63,271 bases of DNA from Oscillospiraceae bacterium (GTDB lineage Bacteria; Bacillota; Clostridia; Oscillospirales; UBA929). This document shows, piece after piece, positions 25,179 through 34,600 of the stretch. Under the pieces are notes generated by a model. It worked only from the letters and a program-made list of their open reading frames with translations. It was not told the origin of the DNA and ran no database searches. Position 1 is the first letter of the stretch; each line of letters starts with the position of its first letter. Position numbers and translations under genes: made by a program. The stretch lies in NCBI GenBank assembly GCA_009780275.1, contig WRAI01000009.1:1-63271 (forward strand), in the 5' to 3' direction.

Positions 25179-25679
25179 TCAGAAATTTGCCTCACCCAAT
25201 TCTTTTTTGAGGCACTCTCGGGCGCGCCGCAGATGCGATTTGACCGTTGATTCGTTAAAGCCCGTCATTTGCGCAATTTCGACAATGGCATAGCCCTCGT
25301 AGTAAAACAAGTGGATACAAAGCCGCTGTTTGTCGTTGAGTTTGGCGACGGCCTCGGCGATGTACGAGTTTTCCGAAATATCCTCTTGTTTTTCTGCATT
25401 GACTTCCTCCGCCGGCATAAGAACCGTCTTCTTGCGCCAAGGTGAGGTGTGAAGTGACTTGGCCGTGTTGATAGTGACTTTGATGAACCACGCCTTTTCG
25501 TGTTCTCCGTCGTTAAATTCGGGCTTGTATTTGACAAACCGCAAAAATACTTCTTGCATGATATCTTCCGCATCGTTTCGATTGCGCGCGTAAGAAAAAG
25601 CAAGACGGTAGACCATGCTGCTAAGACGTTGTATCAGCGTGTCAACATGGCTGCTCTCGAGTTGCAATCCATCGTTCAT
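25179..25679 (-). CDS. ECF-type RNA polymerase sigma factor
   Basis: A 166-residue sigma-70 family protein with only regions 2 and 4. Region 2 is YRLAFSYARNRNDAEDIMQE followed by VFLRFVKYKPEF and KAWFIKVTINTAKS; region 4 is LNDKQRLCIHLFYYEGYA and IVEIAQMTGFNESTVKSHL, a helix-turn-helix that reads the -35 element. It is first in a two-gene unit with the beta-propeller protein. The 100 bp upstream contain TGCAACTTTC on the minus strand, a possible ECF -35 element for autoregulation; I am not certain of it. Confidence 0.93.
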   Translation of the reverse strand: MNDGLQLESSHVDTLIQRLSSMVYRLAFSYARNRNDAEDIMQEVFLRFVKYKPEFNDGEHEKAWFIKVTINTAKSLHTSPWRKKTVLMPAEEVNAEKQEDISENSYIAEAVAKLNDKQRLCIHLFYYEGYAIVEIAQMTGFNESTVKSHLRRARECLKKELGEANF

Positions 25680-25895
25680 TCTGTCACCTCATACACCCAT
25701 AACACTAAAAACATCTCAAGAAAGTTGCAGTTGGCAAAAAATATTTTTGTTGTGTACTGGTTTGGCGCTCAATGTACAGACAGTATAGCATAGTGCAGCA
25801 CGTTTCACAATGTCGTGCGGGCAGTCACATAAATAAATCCGAACCCGATGCCAACAGGGTTCGGATGAATATGACTTGGGGCTGCCATTGTATAC

Positions 25896-26318
25896 TTACC
25901 AATCTAATAAGCCCTTGTGCCTAAAATGTTCCACAGCACAGTGCAGCGTGTAAACGCTCACGCCCAGGTAGGCAGCAATGGATGCGTCATCTACGCTCCA
26001 CGGGTTTGACAATGCCGCTTGAAAGTCTTCCCATGATACAAGTCGGTCAGCGGCTCGGCGGCTGGCTCGACGCTCAGCGCGTTGTTTCACGGGCGCCGGC
26101 GCATCAGCATCCGGCAATGATTCGTGTGCACGTGCCATCTCGAGAGCCAGACACTCTGCCTCTTCGCGTTCGGTCAGCCACGGCGTAATGCCGATGCCGT
26201 AGCTGTCCTCAACATTGACGCAGACAGATGGCGTACCTTTCAACGGGTGATAGAGGACGGTTATCTTATCCCGCTCTGCCTCATCGTGCATCTCAATGAT
26301 CTGTTGCCGTGCATTCAT
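25896..26318 (-). CDS. ImmA/IrrE-like protein lacking the HExxH metal site
   Basis: A 140-residue protein. Its start at 26318 is set by AAAGGA eight bases upstream. The order YHPLKGTPSV, DSYGIGITPWLTEREEAE, then a helix, then RAERRASRRAADRLVSWEDF and YLGVSVYTLHCAVEHF matches ImmA/IrrE peptidases, which cleave Xre-type repressors to induce mobile elements. Where the family has HELGH this protein reads LEMAR, so both zinc-binding His are lost. It is probably not a protease. It overlaps the 3' end of the Xre repressor gene by 26 bases, the usual repressor/ImmA pair order. Confidence 0.75.
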   Translation of the reverse strand: MNARQQIIEMHDEAERDKITVLYHPLKGTPSVCVNVEDSYGIGITPWLTEREEAECLALEMARAHESLPDADAPAPVKQRAERRASRRAADRLVSWEDFQAALSNPWSVDDASIAAYLGVSVYTLHCAVEHFRHKGLLDW

Positions 26319-26673
26319 TGCTTTCATCCTTTCGTGCCTTGAATGTTTGTGCAAAGTCTAATACAGATTGTCTTTGCTCATCGGTTAATGTTTCGGTTTC
26401 TTTGAACACTGCGTATTGAAATTCGCCCCATTTAAGCTGGGGATCTTTTTTTGCGCCTTGGAGCACGGGATCGTCTGACGTACCAAGCAGATAGTCTATT
26501 GATACGTTAAAGCAGGCAGAAAGTGTAGCAATTTCTGCAAATACAGGGATGCTTCGCCCCGCCTTCCAGTCCTCAACTTTACTGCTGTCGGCGTCAAGCA
26601 GGCGGCAAATGGCTTGCTCGGATAGGTTTTTTGATTTCGCAATGTCAAGTATACGTTGTATGGAAAGGAGCAT
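26293..26673 (-). CDS. Xre-family transcriptional repressor
   Basis: A 126-residue regulator starting MLLSIQRILDIAKSKNLSEQ; the start at 26673 has GAGG nine bases upstream. The helix-turn-helix is LSEQAICRLLDADSSKVEDW followed by KAGRSIPVFAEIATLSACFN and SIDYLLGTSD, typical of Cro/CI-type repressors of mobile elements. The C-terminal half (WGEFQYAVFKETETLTDEQR) is helical and may dimerise. A strong promoter with an overlapping inverted repeat lies upstream, so autorepression is likely. Confidence 0.88.
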   Translation of the reverse strand: MLLSIQRILDIAKSKNLSEQAICRLLDADSSKVEDWKAGRSIPVFAEIATLSACFNVSIDYLLGTSDDPVLQGAKKDPQLKWGEFQYAVFKETETLTDEQRQSVLDFAQTFKARKDESNECTATDH

Positions 26674-26709
26674 GCTAAATACCTCGCCCATTGATACAGC
26701 CATGCGTAA

Positions 26710-26768
26710 TGGTGTAAGTTTACATAACGACTTAACAGTATTTTACACCAAAAGAGAAAGCATGTCAA
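26710..26768 (-). promoter_or_regulatory. Promoter and probable operator of the Xre repressor gene
   Basis: Minus strand TTGACA (26763-26768), 17-base spacer, TAAAAT (26740-26745). The inverted repeat TGGTGTAA (26710-26717) / TTACACCA (26743-26750) overlaps the -10 element, a good candidate repressor site. Confidence 0.65.
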
Positions 26769-26860
26769 TAGCTGTACAGTAAAAAGGGGGGGGACATAAA
26801 ACAGAATGAAAATAAAACCCATCTAACTCATGGCAAATGCGAGTGGTTAGATGGGTGATG

Positions 26861-26928
26861 GTGGCAAGCGATGGGTCTGTGTTTCACGACCCATCGAAAA
26901 GGCTTGTATTTGGGGCGGTTGTGTGGTA
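26861..26928 (+). repeat. 68-bp promoter-bearing repeat, copy 1
   Basis: About 64 of 68 bases match copy 2 at 28517-28584. It contains a perfect 9-bp inverted repeat CGATGGGTC (26869-26877) / GACCCATCG (26888-26896), then TTGTAT (26904-26909), a 17-base spacer and TACACT (26927-26932). It lies 146 bp upstream of the aminopeptidase ATG. An 11-bp hairpin (26817-26827/26846-26856) sits just before it. Confidence 0.8.
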
Positions 26929-26932
26929 CACT
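26904..26932 (+). promoter_or_regulatory. Promoter within repeat copy 1, for the aminopeptidase
   Basis: TTGTAT, 17-base spacer, TACACT. The 9-bp inverted repeat directly upstream of the -35 could bind a regulator or end incoming transcription. Confidence 0.6.
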
Positions 26933-27074
26933 CATGCCGTAGGTAGAACCATTATCTACGCTACACCGCTTTGCCTTTGGCAGGGTCGGTAGTTTATATT
27001 TTCGGAACATAGAGGACAAGTAAATGTTTAGCCAATGTAATGTGTTGATTAAATAGAAAAGGCGGTTTCGATTT

Positions 27075-28271
27075 ATGGATAAGCTTCAAAAGTATGTCAA
27101 TCTAATAGTTCAAATAGGCGTTAATATTCAACCGGGACAGAAGCTGTTAATATTCTCACCGGTGGACGCTGCATATTTCGCACGTATGATAATGGAACAG
27201 GCTTATAAAATTGGCGTAGCAGATGTTGTTATTTGTTGGGAAGATGAAGTGTCAGATAGAATCGACTATTTGTTATCGCCTAATGACGACTATGACAAAG
27301 TTTTGGAGTGGGAAAAAGCTCGGGTCAAGCATTGGGTTGATGATAGCTATAATGTGCTAACAATTTATGCGCCCAACTCTGAGCTTTCAGTTGGTGTAAA
27401 TCCAAAGCATATTGAAATGAAGCAAAAAGCTGTGGAAGAAGCTCGACAACCTTTGTATAATCAAGGCTGGAAGGTGCAGTGGGGTATGGCATATGTCCCG
27501 ACAACCGCTTGGGCAAATAAAGTTTTCCCAAATGCAAAAGACACGAAAGAGGCTGAGAGCCTCATGTGGGAGGCAATATATTCCGCTTGTCGTATAGACG
27601 AAAACGAACCTATGGAAACATGGCATAAGCATATAGAACATTTACAGAACAAAATAGATGCTTTGGCGGCTCACAATTTTAAACACTTACATTTTAAGAC
27701 TGATGCAGGCACGGATTTGGAAGTGGAATTGCCCCAAGAGCATGTATGGATGTCCTGTGTTGGAGAGTCCACAATGGGCAATAAATTCGTTGCAAACATA
27801 CCAACAGAAGAGGTGTTTACCGCTCCTTTACGTACAGGAGTTAATGGTATTGTTTATGCAACAAAACCCATGGTTTATATGGGCAAGGTTATTGATGGAT
27901 TTTGGCTTCGTTTCAAAGATGGTAAGGTGGTAGACTATGATGCCAAGGAAAACAAACATGTATTAAAAGAATTGTTAACAACACATGATAATGCTGATTA
28001 TCTGGGGGAAGTGGCGCTTGTGCCCCATTCATCCCCTATTTCTCAACTAAATGTTCTTTGGTATGATAGTAGCTTTGATGAAAACGCGTCTTGTCATTTA
28101 GCATTAGGATATGCCTATCCTAACTCGGTCAAGGGTGCAAGCAAAGGCATTCTCAATCAATCTTCTATTCACGAGGACTTCATGATAGGCACATCAGATA
28201 TGGACATTATGGGCACTACCCAAGCTGGAGAAGAAATTTTTATTTTTAAACAGGGTGAATGGGCAATATAA
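27075..28271 (+). CDS. M29-family aminopeptidase (AmpS/PepS type)
   Basis: A 398-residue cytoplasmic metallo-aminopeptidase. The opening MDKLQKYVNLIVQIGVNIQP is the family N-terminus. Metal-site elements are visible: CVGESTMGNKF and IPTEEVFTAP supply Glu ligands, VALVPHSSPIS and ASCHLALG supply His, and SSIHEDFMIGTSDMDI supplies His and Asp. It removes N-terminal residues from peptides using two divalent metals. AAGGCGG lies upstream. Its base composition is visibly richer in A and T than the neighbouring liv or hyd genes, and it lies between two copies of the 68-bp repeat, which fits acquisition as a separate module. Confidence 0.92.
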   Translation: MDKLQKYVNLIVQIGVNIQPGQKLLIFSPVDAAYFARMIMEQAYKIGVADVVICWEDEVSDRIDYLLSPNDDYDKVLEWEKARVKHWVDDSYNVLTIYAPNSELSVGVNPKHIEMKQKAVEEARQPLYNQGWKVQWGMAYVPTTAWANKVFPNAKDTKEAESLMWEAIYSACRIDENEPMETWHKHIEHLQNKIDALAAHNFKHLHFKTDAGTDLEVELPQEHVWMSCVGESTMGNKFVANIPTEEVFTAPLRTGVNGIVYATKPMVYMGKVIDGFWLRFKDGKVVDYDAKENKHVLKELLTTHDNADYLGEVALVPHSSPISQLNVLWYDSSFDENASCHLALGYAYPNSVKGASKGILNQSSIHEDFMIGTSDMDIMGTTQAGEEIFIFKQGEWAI

Positions 28272-28361
28272 CCCTTTATTGAATACATATACAATACTTT
28301 CCGGCATCATAATTTGATAAGCTTTTGTACTTTGTCGTTTCGTAATGCATCTTAATGATAA

Positions 28362-28514
28362 CAAAGGGGGATTTCAGATGAAACTATCAGCAACCAACAA
28401 TTCCAAAAACTCAAAGCCGATATAAACCACGTCCACAAAACCAAACGAGCCGTGGAGGAGTTACTACCCAAAGAACCGAGGTCAAAAACACGCAACCTTG
28501 ACATGGAGCGGTAG
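28362..28514 (+). pseudogene. Charged helical fragment before repeat copy 2
   Basis: An open frame without a start codon gives ISNQQFQKLKADINHVHKTK and AVEELLPKEPRSKTRNLDME, ending at TAG 28512-28514, three bases before repeat copy 2. It looks like the C-terminal coiled-coil of a lost gene. An AAAGGGGG and an ATG are present in a different frame (ATG 28378) that stops after 15 codons. Family unknown. Confidence 0.4.
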
Positions 28515-28516
28515 GT

Positions 28517-28584
28517 GTGGCAAGCGATGGGTCTGTGTTTCACAGCCTATCGAAAAGGCTTGTATTTGGGGCGGTTATGTGGTA
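28517..28584 (+). repeat. 68-bp promoter-bearing repeat, copy 2
   Basis: Same unit as 26861-26928, in the same orientation. Three of the four differences fall in the right arm of the inverted repeat, which no longer pairs fully; the promoter hexamers are kept. It lies 86 bp upstream of the zinc-ribbon gene. Confidence 0.8.
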
Positions 28585-28588
28585 TAGT
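28560..28588 (+). promoter_or_regulatory. Promoter within repeat copy 2, for the zinc-ribbon gene
   Basis: TTGTAT (28560-28565), 17-base spacer, TATAGT (28583-28588). Confidence 0.6.
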
Positions 28589-28670
28589 GGTATTGTTATC
28601 TGCACTTAGCACATCGGCGGGGTGCGTGGTATCATATTTATAATTTGTTTTATGAGAGGAATGATTTACT

Positions 28671-29594
28671 ATGCCGTTAGTTGCTGCGAAATGTGAATCG
28701 TGCGGGGCAAACTTGGAAGTCAATCCCGCACAAGACTCCGCAATTTGCAACTTTTGTGGGACGCAATTTATTGTTGAAAAAGCAGTTAGTTTATACAACA
28801 CTACTAACAACATAACTGCATCAACAGTTAATGTATATGGTAATGCAGACGGAGTGGACAATCTTTATAAAAGAGCAACAGATTGGTTGACCCTTAAAAA
28901 TGAAACAAAAGCTGTTGAAGTTTTTATGGAAATGGTTGAGCAGTATCCTAGCGATGTAAGGGGTTGGAGTATGTTGGCTCAGCTTTGTCCGACTAGGGAA
29001 TATATAGACAATGCAATACGTCTGGGAGATAGCTCCTTTATTGCTGAGTGGGAAACAAATGCACAAGTTATTTGTGCTGAAATTCGAAATGGCAGCGCAG
29101 ACCCAAATAGACTGTGGACAGTATTAGATAAAGGAGCATTGATAATAATACATCAATTGAGTGTTCGTCCAAATGCAGATTTCCCATGTGTGAGGATGTT
29201 GCTAGATGAAGGGCAAGAAACTGCTGAGATACTTAAATCAAAATGGGGCAAAACAATTGCGCATACTTCAAATCGAGAAATTGCAAACGCAGTTATAAAA
29301 TCAAACAATACAATTTTATCAAAGTATTGGGGGTGTGCAAATTTTAATAGTCTTCATATTGGTAATATTATCTTTGTAATTGGAAGATATATACTATCCC
29401 GCGATTCGCATAATAATTTGAATTTGTGTATATGCGATAAAATACTTTCAAAAACTGTTATTGTACAGACTTTTGATGAAATTGAAGTGCGGCGAAGAAA
29501 CAGATTATGTGCTAAATGCGGTGGGAAACCCTCATATTGGAGCGGTATGTGTAAAAATTGCGGATATAAATGCAAAGGGTTTGGATATAATTAG
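28671..29594 (+). CDS. Zinc-ribbon protein with helical repeat middle
   Basis: A 307-residue protein. The N-terminal zinc ribbon is CESCGANLEVNPAQDSAIC followed by NFCG, and a second one lies at the C-terminus (CAKCGGKPSYWSGMC then KNCGYKC). The middle (WLTLKNETKAVEVFMEMVEQ, YPSDVRGWSMLAQL) resembles TPR-type helical repeats. GAGAGGA lies upstream of the ATG. Function unknown; related proteins in Firmicutes are annotated only as zinc-ribbon domain proteins. It has A+T-rich codon use like the aminopeptidase upstream and the same repeat-borne promoter. Confidence 0.75.
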   Translation: MPLVAAKCESCGANLEVNPAQDSAICNFCGTQFIVEKAVSLYNTTNNITASTVNVYGNADGVDNLYKRATDWLTLKNETKAVEVFMEMVEQYPSDVRGWSMLAQLCPTREYIDNAIRLGDSSFIAEWETNAQVICAEIRNGSADPNRLWTVLDKGALIIIHQLSVRPNADFPCVRMLLDEGQETAEILKSKWGKTIAHTSNREIANAVIKSNNTILSKYWGCANFNSLHIGNIIFVIGRYILSRDSHNNLNLCICDKILSKTVIVQTFDEIEVRRRNRLCAKCGGKPSYWSGMCKNCGYKCKGFGYN

Positions 29595-29687
29595 TTTAAT
29601 GTATCCCCATACACTAAATAAGCAAACTCCTACCCTAACGGCTAACCGCCGACCTACGCCGTAAAAATTGATATTATCCACACAAAA

Positions 29688-29727
29688 CCCCATAGGGCAA
29701 GGCTTTACACGCCTTTACCCTATGGGG
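29688..29727. terminator. Hairpin terminator between the zinc-ribbon gene and tRNA-Thr
   Basis: CCCCATAGGG (29688-29697) and CCCTATGGGG (29718-29727) pair over 10 bp, with an inner AAGGC/GCCTT extension. TTTT follows on the minus strand, so it can end the tRNA-side transcript. The rest of 29595-29912 shows no gene. Confidence 0.7.
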
Positions 29728-29912
29728 TATTTCCATGCCCGAAAAACAGTCCTTGACAATACAACCCCAAGGCTCTTTTGGAGATGTTTCGTTAAACACA
29801 ATCGTTTCGTCTCGATATGATCCGGTAGCATGAAGGATGGAAAAGAAAGAGTTTTGAATAAAGAAAGGCCTCGCTGAACCCTTAAATGTCAAGGCTTTAG
29901 CGAGGTCTTGTA

Positions 29913-29987
29913 TGGAGCTTGTGGCCGGAATCGAACCGGCAACCTGCTCATTACGAATGAGCTGCTCTACCGTTGAGCCACACAAGC
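29913..29987 (-). tRNA. tRNA-Thr (CGT)
   Basis: The minus strand gives a complete 75-base tRNA: acceptor GCTTGTG/CACAAGC, anticodon stem GCTCA/TGAGC around loop TTCGTAA (anticodon CGT, 29953-29955), T loop GTTCGATT and encoded CCA. It reads ACG codons. Confidence 0.96.
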
Positions 29988-30068
29988 GTTATTAAGGGTA
30001 ACGACCGATTGCTATTATACCCGTTTTGTGCCCGTTTGTCAACGGCACAGAACGGATTTTTTAATTCT

Positions 30069-31475
30069 TTACATTCCCAATGCCCCGCAAAGCGTATCGC
30101 AAACCGATGTCGCCATCGCTTGACTCGGCATCTCGCTAAAAATACGCAGCAACGGCTCTGTGCCTGAAAAGCGCGCGATAATCCAGCCGCCGTTGGAAAA
30201 ATAGACCTTGCAGCCATCTATATAACTCACAGTTTCGATCTCAATGCCAAAATCGGGCAATTTTTTATCCACCATCAGCAGCTGATATATGGCGTCTTTG
30301 CACGAGGCTGTAAAGCTATAATCGCGTTCATCAGTATAACATGCGCCGAACTCGTCGGTAATGTCTTGATAGATGGCACTCAATTTCCGTCCGCTAACGG
30401 CAAGCATTTCAACCAGCAGCATGGCCGCGTAAATGCCGTCTTTGCCTTGAATATGACCGCGAACGGTCAAGCCGCCAGAGCTTTCGCCGCCGATAATCGC
30501 GTCATTTTCCGCCATTTTTCCTGAAACATGCTTGAAGCCAACAGGCACTTCGTGGCACGTTTGGCCATAAGCTGCTGCGATACGGTCAAGCAGATGCGTG
30601 GTGGCAATATTGCGCACTGCCGCGCCGCGCCAACCCTTGTATTTTAACAGATAATGGTATAGCAATACCAAAATTTGGTTGGGATGCACAAACGCACCGC
30701 AATCGTCGATAATACCCAGCCGGTCAGCGTCGCCGTCAGTCGCGATGCCGATGTCACAGCCGTTTTCTTTCACGAAATTTGTCAAATCGTTGAGTGTGTG
30801 CGCGTTAGGGGAGGGGAGTCGCCCACCGAACAGTGTATCGCGCCTCTCGTTAATGGTATCAACATCGCACCGTGCTGTCATCAACAGCGTTTGCAAACTT
30901 GTCCGGCTGACGCCAAACATCGGGTCAAGCGCGACATGTAAGTTCTTTTTTCGAATAGCATCTATATCAATCATGTCGATAATCGAATCCAAATACTCAT
31001 TCTGTGGTTTAATGACCATTACTTGCCCGTTTGCCAAGGCGGCCTCAAATGTCATAACCTTAACTTGGCTGCTGGCCATCGTCGCCAGCCGTGACTCCAT
31101 GGCTTGCGTTATGTTTTCATCGGCATCACGCCCACCCTTGATAAACAACTTAATGCCGTTGTAAACAGCAGGATTGTGGCTGGCCGTCACTGCCATACCG
31201 TAAGGCAGTCCGCGCTTTTTAACAACATACATAACCAATGGCGTGGGCGCGTCTTTGTTGATGAAATGGACGCGAATACCATTAGCCGCCAAGACTTCCG
31301 CCGCCCACATCGCCGCTTCGCGCGACAAAAACCGGCGGTCATAGCCCAAAGCAAGCTCATTAGCCTGCTCAGCATTCATTGTATCCGCCAGTGCCTGCGC
31401 CAGCAGTTGTACATTTGCTTTGGTGAAACCATCAGCGATAATAGCGCGCCACCCGCCCGTGCCAAATTGTATCAT
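30069..31475 (-). CDS. Phosphoglucomutase/phosphomannomutase family enzyme
   Basis: A 468-residue alpha-D-phosphohexomutase that interconverts sugar 1- and 6-phosphates. The start MIQFGTGGWRAIIADGFT at 31475 is the family N-terminus and has a purine-rich GGATGGG upstream. The phosphoserine loop is TASHNP (near residue 100), the Mg2+ loop is DGDADRLG, the sugar-binding loop is GGESSGGL, and the phosphate-binding loop is RFSGTEPLLRIF near the C-terminus. All four active-site loops are intact. It may supply sugar phosphates for the wall polymers; glucose versus mannose specificity cannot be read from the sequence. It stands alone behind its own promoter. Confidence 0.92.
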   Translation of the reverse strand: MIQFGTGGWRAIIADGFTKANVQLLAQALADTMNAEQANELALGYDRRFLSREAAMWAAEVLAANGIRVHFINKDAPTPLVMYVVKKRGLPYGMAVTASHNPAVYNGIKLFIKGGRDADENITQAMESRLATMASSQVKVMTFEAALANGQVMVIKPQNEYLDSIIDMIDIDAIRKKNLHVALDPMFGVSRTSLQTLLMTARCDVDTINERRDTLFGGRLPSPNAHTLNDLTNFVKENGCDIGIATDGDADRLGIIDDCGAFVHPNQILVLLYHYLLKYKGWRGAAVRNIATTHLLDRIAAAYGQTCHEVPVGFKHVSGKMAENDAIIGGESSGGLTVRGHIQGKDGIYAAMLLVEMLAVSGRKLSAIYQDITDEFGACYTDERDYSFTASCKDAIYQLLMVDKKLPDFGIEIETVSYIDGCKVYFSNGGWIIARFSGTEPLLRIFSEMPSQAMATSVCDTLCGALGM

Positions 31476-31508
31476 GCATTCCCATCCTCTCCATAAAGCC
31501 AACAACTC

Positions 31509-31537
31509 AGTATACCATAAGCTGACAAATTGCGCAA
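31509..31537 (-). promoter_or_regulatory. Promoter of the phosphohexomutase gene
   Basis: Minus strand TTGCGC (31532-31537), 17-base spacer, TATACT (31509-31514). Confidence 0.65.
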
Positions 31538-31600
31538 GGCTTGACAAGGAATTTTTTATGAAGATATACTTATTTTACGCGTGGGAGGAATGCACCTAAA

Positions 31601-31634
31601 AAAGCACCGATGGCTTATGCCATCGGTGCTTTTT
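31601..31634 (-). terminator. Terminator of nifJ
   Basis: AAAAGCACCGATGGC (31601-31615), 4-base loop, then the complementary arm (31620-31634), with A and T runs flanking. It lies 18 bp after the nifJ stop. Confidence 0.88.
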
Positions 31635-31651
31635 GCTGATTCAGTAAGTGC

Positions 31652-34600
31652 CTAATAAATATCTTGATACTTCTCCAAAACCTTGTACTTATCCGCCGCC
31701 GCTTCAGCGGCTCTGTCAAACAGTTCCTCGGCGCGCTCGGGGAACAAGACTTTCAGTGACGTATAGCGTGTCTCATCGCTGATGAAGTCTTTGTAGCTGG
31801 CTGTCGGCGCTTTGCTGTCCATACGGAAAGCTTGCTTGCCCTCGGCTTTAAGACGGGGGTCATAGCGGAAGTTGTGCCAGTAGCCGGCCTCAACAGCGCG
31901 CTTTGTCTGTGCGTGTGAGATGCCTAAGCCGCCTTTCATGCCGTGCGCCACACAGGGCGAGTATGCAATAACAATAGACGGTCCCGGATAGCTCTCCGCC
32001 TCGACAATGGCGTCGATGGTTTGCTTTTGGCTGGCACCCATGGCAATTTGTGCGACATAGGCGTAGGGGTAGGCGGCAATCAGCATCGATGCAAGGTCTT
32101 TTTTATCAATGCCTTTGCCTGCAGCCGCGAACTGTGCGACTTGGCCGATTTGTGATGCTTTGGATGCTTGTCCGCCGGTGTTCGAATAAACTTCGGTGTC
32201 GAATACCAACATGTTAATGTCGTCACCGCTGGCAATAACGTGGTCTAGGCCGCCAAATCCGATATCATAAGCCCAGCCGTCGCCGCCGAATGCCCAAACC
32301 GATTTTTTGACGAACATGTCGCGGTTGGCATTGAGGAATTGCAAATGCTTATCACAGTCACAGCCGCATGTGCCGCAATCTTTCATTGCGCCGTCAAGCC
32401 ACGCTTCAAGTTTCTTGCTGGCAGCTTTTGAACCGTCACCGCAATTTTTGTTGTCGAGCCATTCGGTAAAGCAATCGGGCGTCATGCCGAGAGTTTGAAG
32501 TGCCTTAATTGACGATTCAACCTTGTCACGACGCTGATTGACACCAAGTAACATACCGTAGCTGAACTCCGCCGTGTCCTCGAACAGTGAATTACACCAT
32601 GTCGGGCCTTTGCCCTCTTTGTTGACGGTGTACGGCGTACTCGGTGCGTTACCGCCCCAAATTGATGAACAACCGGTTGCGTTGCCGATGTACATACGGT
32701 CACCGTAGAGTTGTGTAATCAACTTGGCGTAAGGTGTTTCGCCGCAACCGGCACACGCGCCCGAGAATTCGAGCAACGGTTGCAGGAACTGCGAACCTTT
32801 GACAGTGTTTTTGTTGAATGCCGCAGCAACCTCTTCTTTTTCGGTGACGTTGGCGAACGCGTAGTCATAACGTGTTTGCTCGTCAAGCTGCGTATGCAAC
32901 GGCTCCATGACCAACGCTTTTTGCTTGCTGGGGCAGACATTGGCGCAGACATCACAGCCGTAACAGTCGTTGACCGACAAGTTGATGGCGTATTGATAGC
33001 TGTCGCAGCCTTTGCCCATCATCTTAATGGCTTGATAGCCTTCCGGCGCGGCGGCCAGCTCTTTCGCGTCCAAGACGAACGGCCGGCAAACCGCGTGTGG
33101 GCAGACATATGAACATTGGTTACACTGAATGCAGTTTTCAGGGATCCACTTGGGTACGTTGACGGCAACGCCGCGCTTTTCGAAGGCCGCGCTGCCTTGC
33201 GGGAAAGTGCCGTCTTCAACGTTTGCAAATGTCGAGACAGGCAGCAAATCGCCTTTTTGCGCCGCGATGGGCATCATAACGTCTTCAACAAAGGCCTTCA
33301 ATTCAGGGCGGTCGCAATCGACAGCTTTGCTAATGGCCAAGTCGCTGCCGCTCGCTGTTTTCCATGCCTCAGGCACATCAATTTTCTTGACGTTCTTGAC
33401 GCCGATGTCAATGGCCGCGTGGTTCATAGCCACGACCTTTTCGCCTTTCGTGCTGTAACTCTTGGTCGCCGCGGCTTTCATGTATTCAACGGCTTTGTCA
33501 ATGTCCATGACGCCGGGGTTGAGCTTAAAGAATGCCGCTTGCAAGATGGTGTTGATGCGCTTACCCAAACCGACTTCTTCGCCCAACGCAATGCCGTCAA
33601 TGGTGTAGACTGAAATGTCGTTATTGGCAATGTGACGTTTGACGTTGCTGGGCAGGATCTTATCCAAATCATTGACGTCCCAAGCGCAGTTGAGCAGGAA
33701 TGTACCGCCCGGCTTGATGTCACTCGTCATGTCATACTTGTCGACATACGACGGGTTGTGGCAGGCCACAAAGTCAGCTTTGTTGATATAGTAAGTGCTT
33801 TTGATGGGTTGCTTGCCAAAACGCAAGTGACTGATGGTAACACCGCCCGATTTCTTACTGTCGTAAGAGAAGTAGGCTTGTGCGTAATCATCGGTTTTGT
33901 CGCCGATAATCGAGATGGTATTTTTGTTGGCGCCAACGGTGCCATCTGCGCCCAGACCCCAGAATTTGCAGCTGATGTTGCCTTCCGGTGTGGTATCGGG
34001 GTTCTCGTCAATAGGCAGTGAAAGATTGGTGACGTCGTCGTTGATACCGATGGTGAAACGCTTTTTCATATCAGCGCTATTGAGGTTTTTGTACACAGCG
34101 ATGATGTTTGACGGCGGAACGTCTTTCGAGCCCAAACCGTAGCGGCCGCCGGCAACTTTGATGTTGGTTACGCCCTCTTCGGCCAGCGAAGTCATCACGT
34201 CTTGGTAGAGCGGCTCGCCCAATGCGCCCGGCTCTTTGGTGCGGTCAAGCACAGCGATTGTCTTGCATGTTTTGGGCAGCGCGGCCACGAATTTCGCGCC
34301 GACAAACGGGCGATACAGGCGCACTTTGACCAAGCCGACTTTTTCACCGTTTTTGTTCATGTAGTCAATGGTTTCTTCAATGGTGTCGCATACCGAACCC
34401 ATGGCGACGATGATGCGCTCTGCATCGGCCGCGCCGTAGTAGTTAAATAGTTTATAGTCTGTACCTGCTTCGGCGTTGACTTTGCCCATATACTCTTCTA
34501 CAATGGCAGGCAGGTTGTCGTAGTAGCTGTTACAAGCCTCACGTGCCTGGAAGAAGATGTCGGGGTTTTGTGCCGTGCCGCGCAGTACGGGATGGTCGGG

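Noticed and set aside
30000..31475. Start of the phosphohexomutase at 31547
   Set aside because: The extra 24 residues overlap the promoter region and lack the family N-terminus; MIQFGTGGWRA at 31475 fits better.
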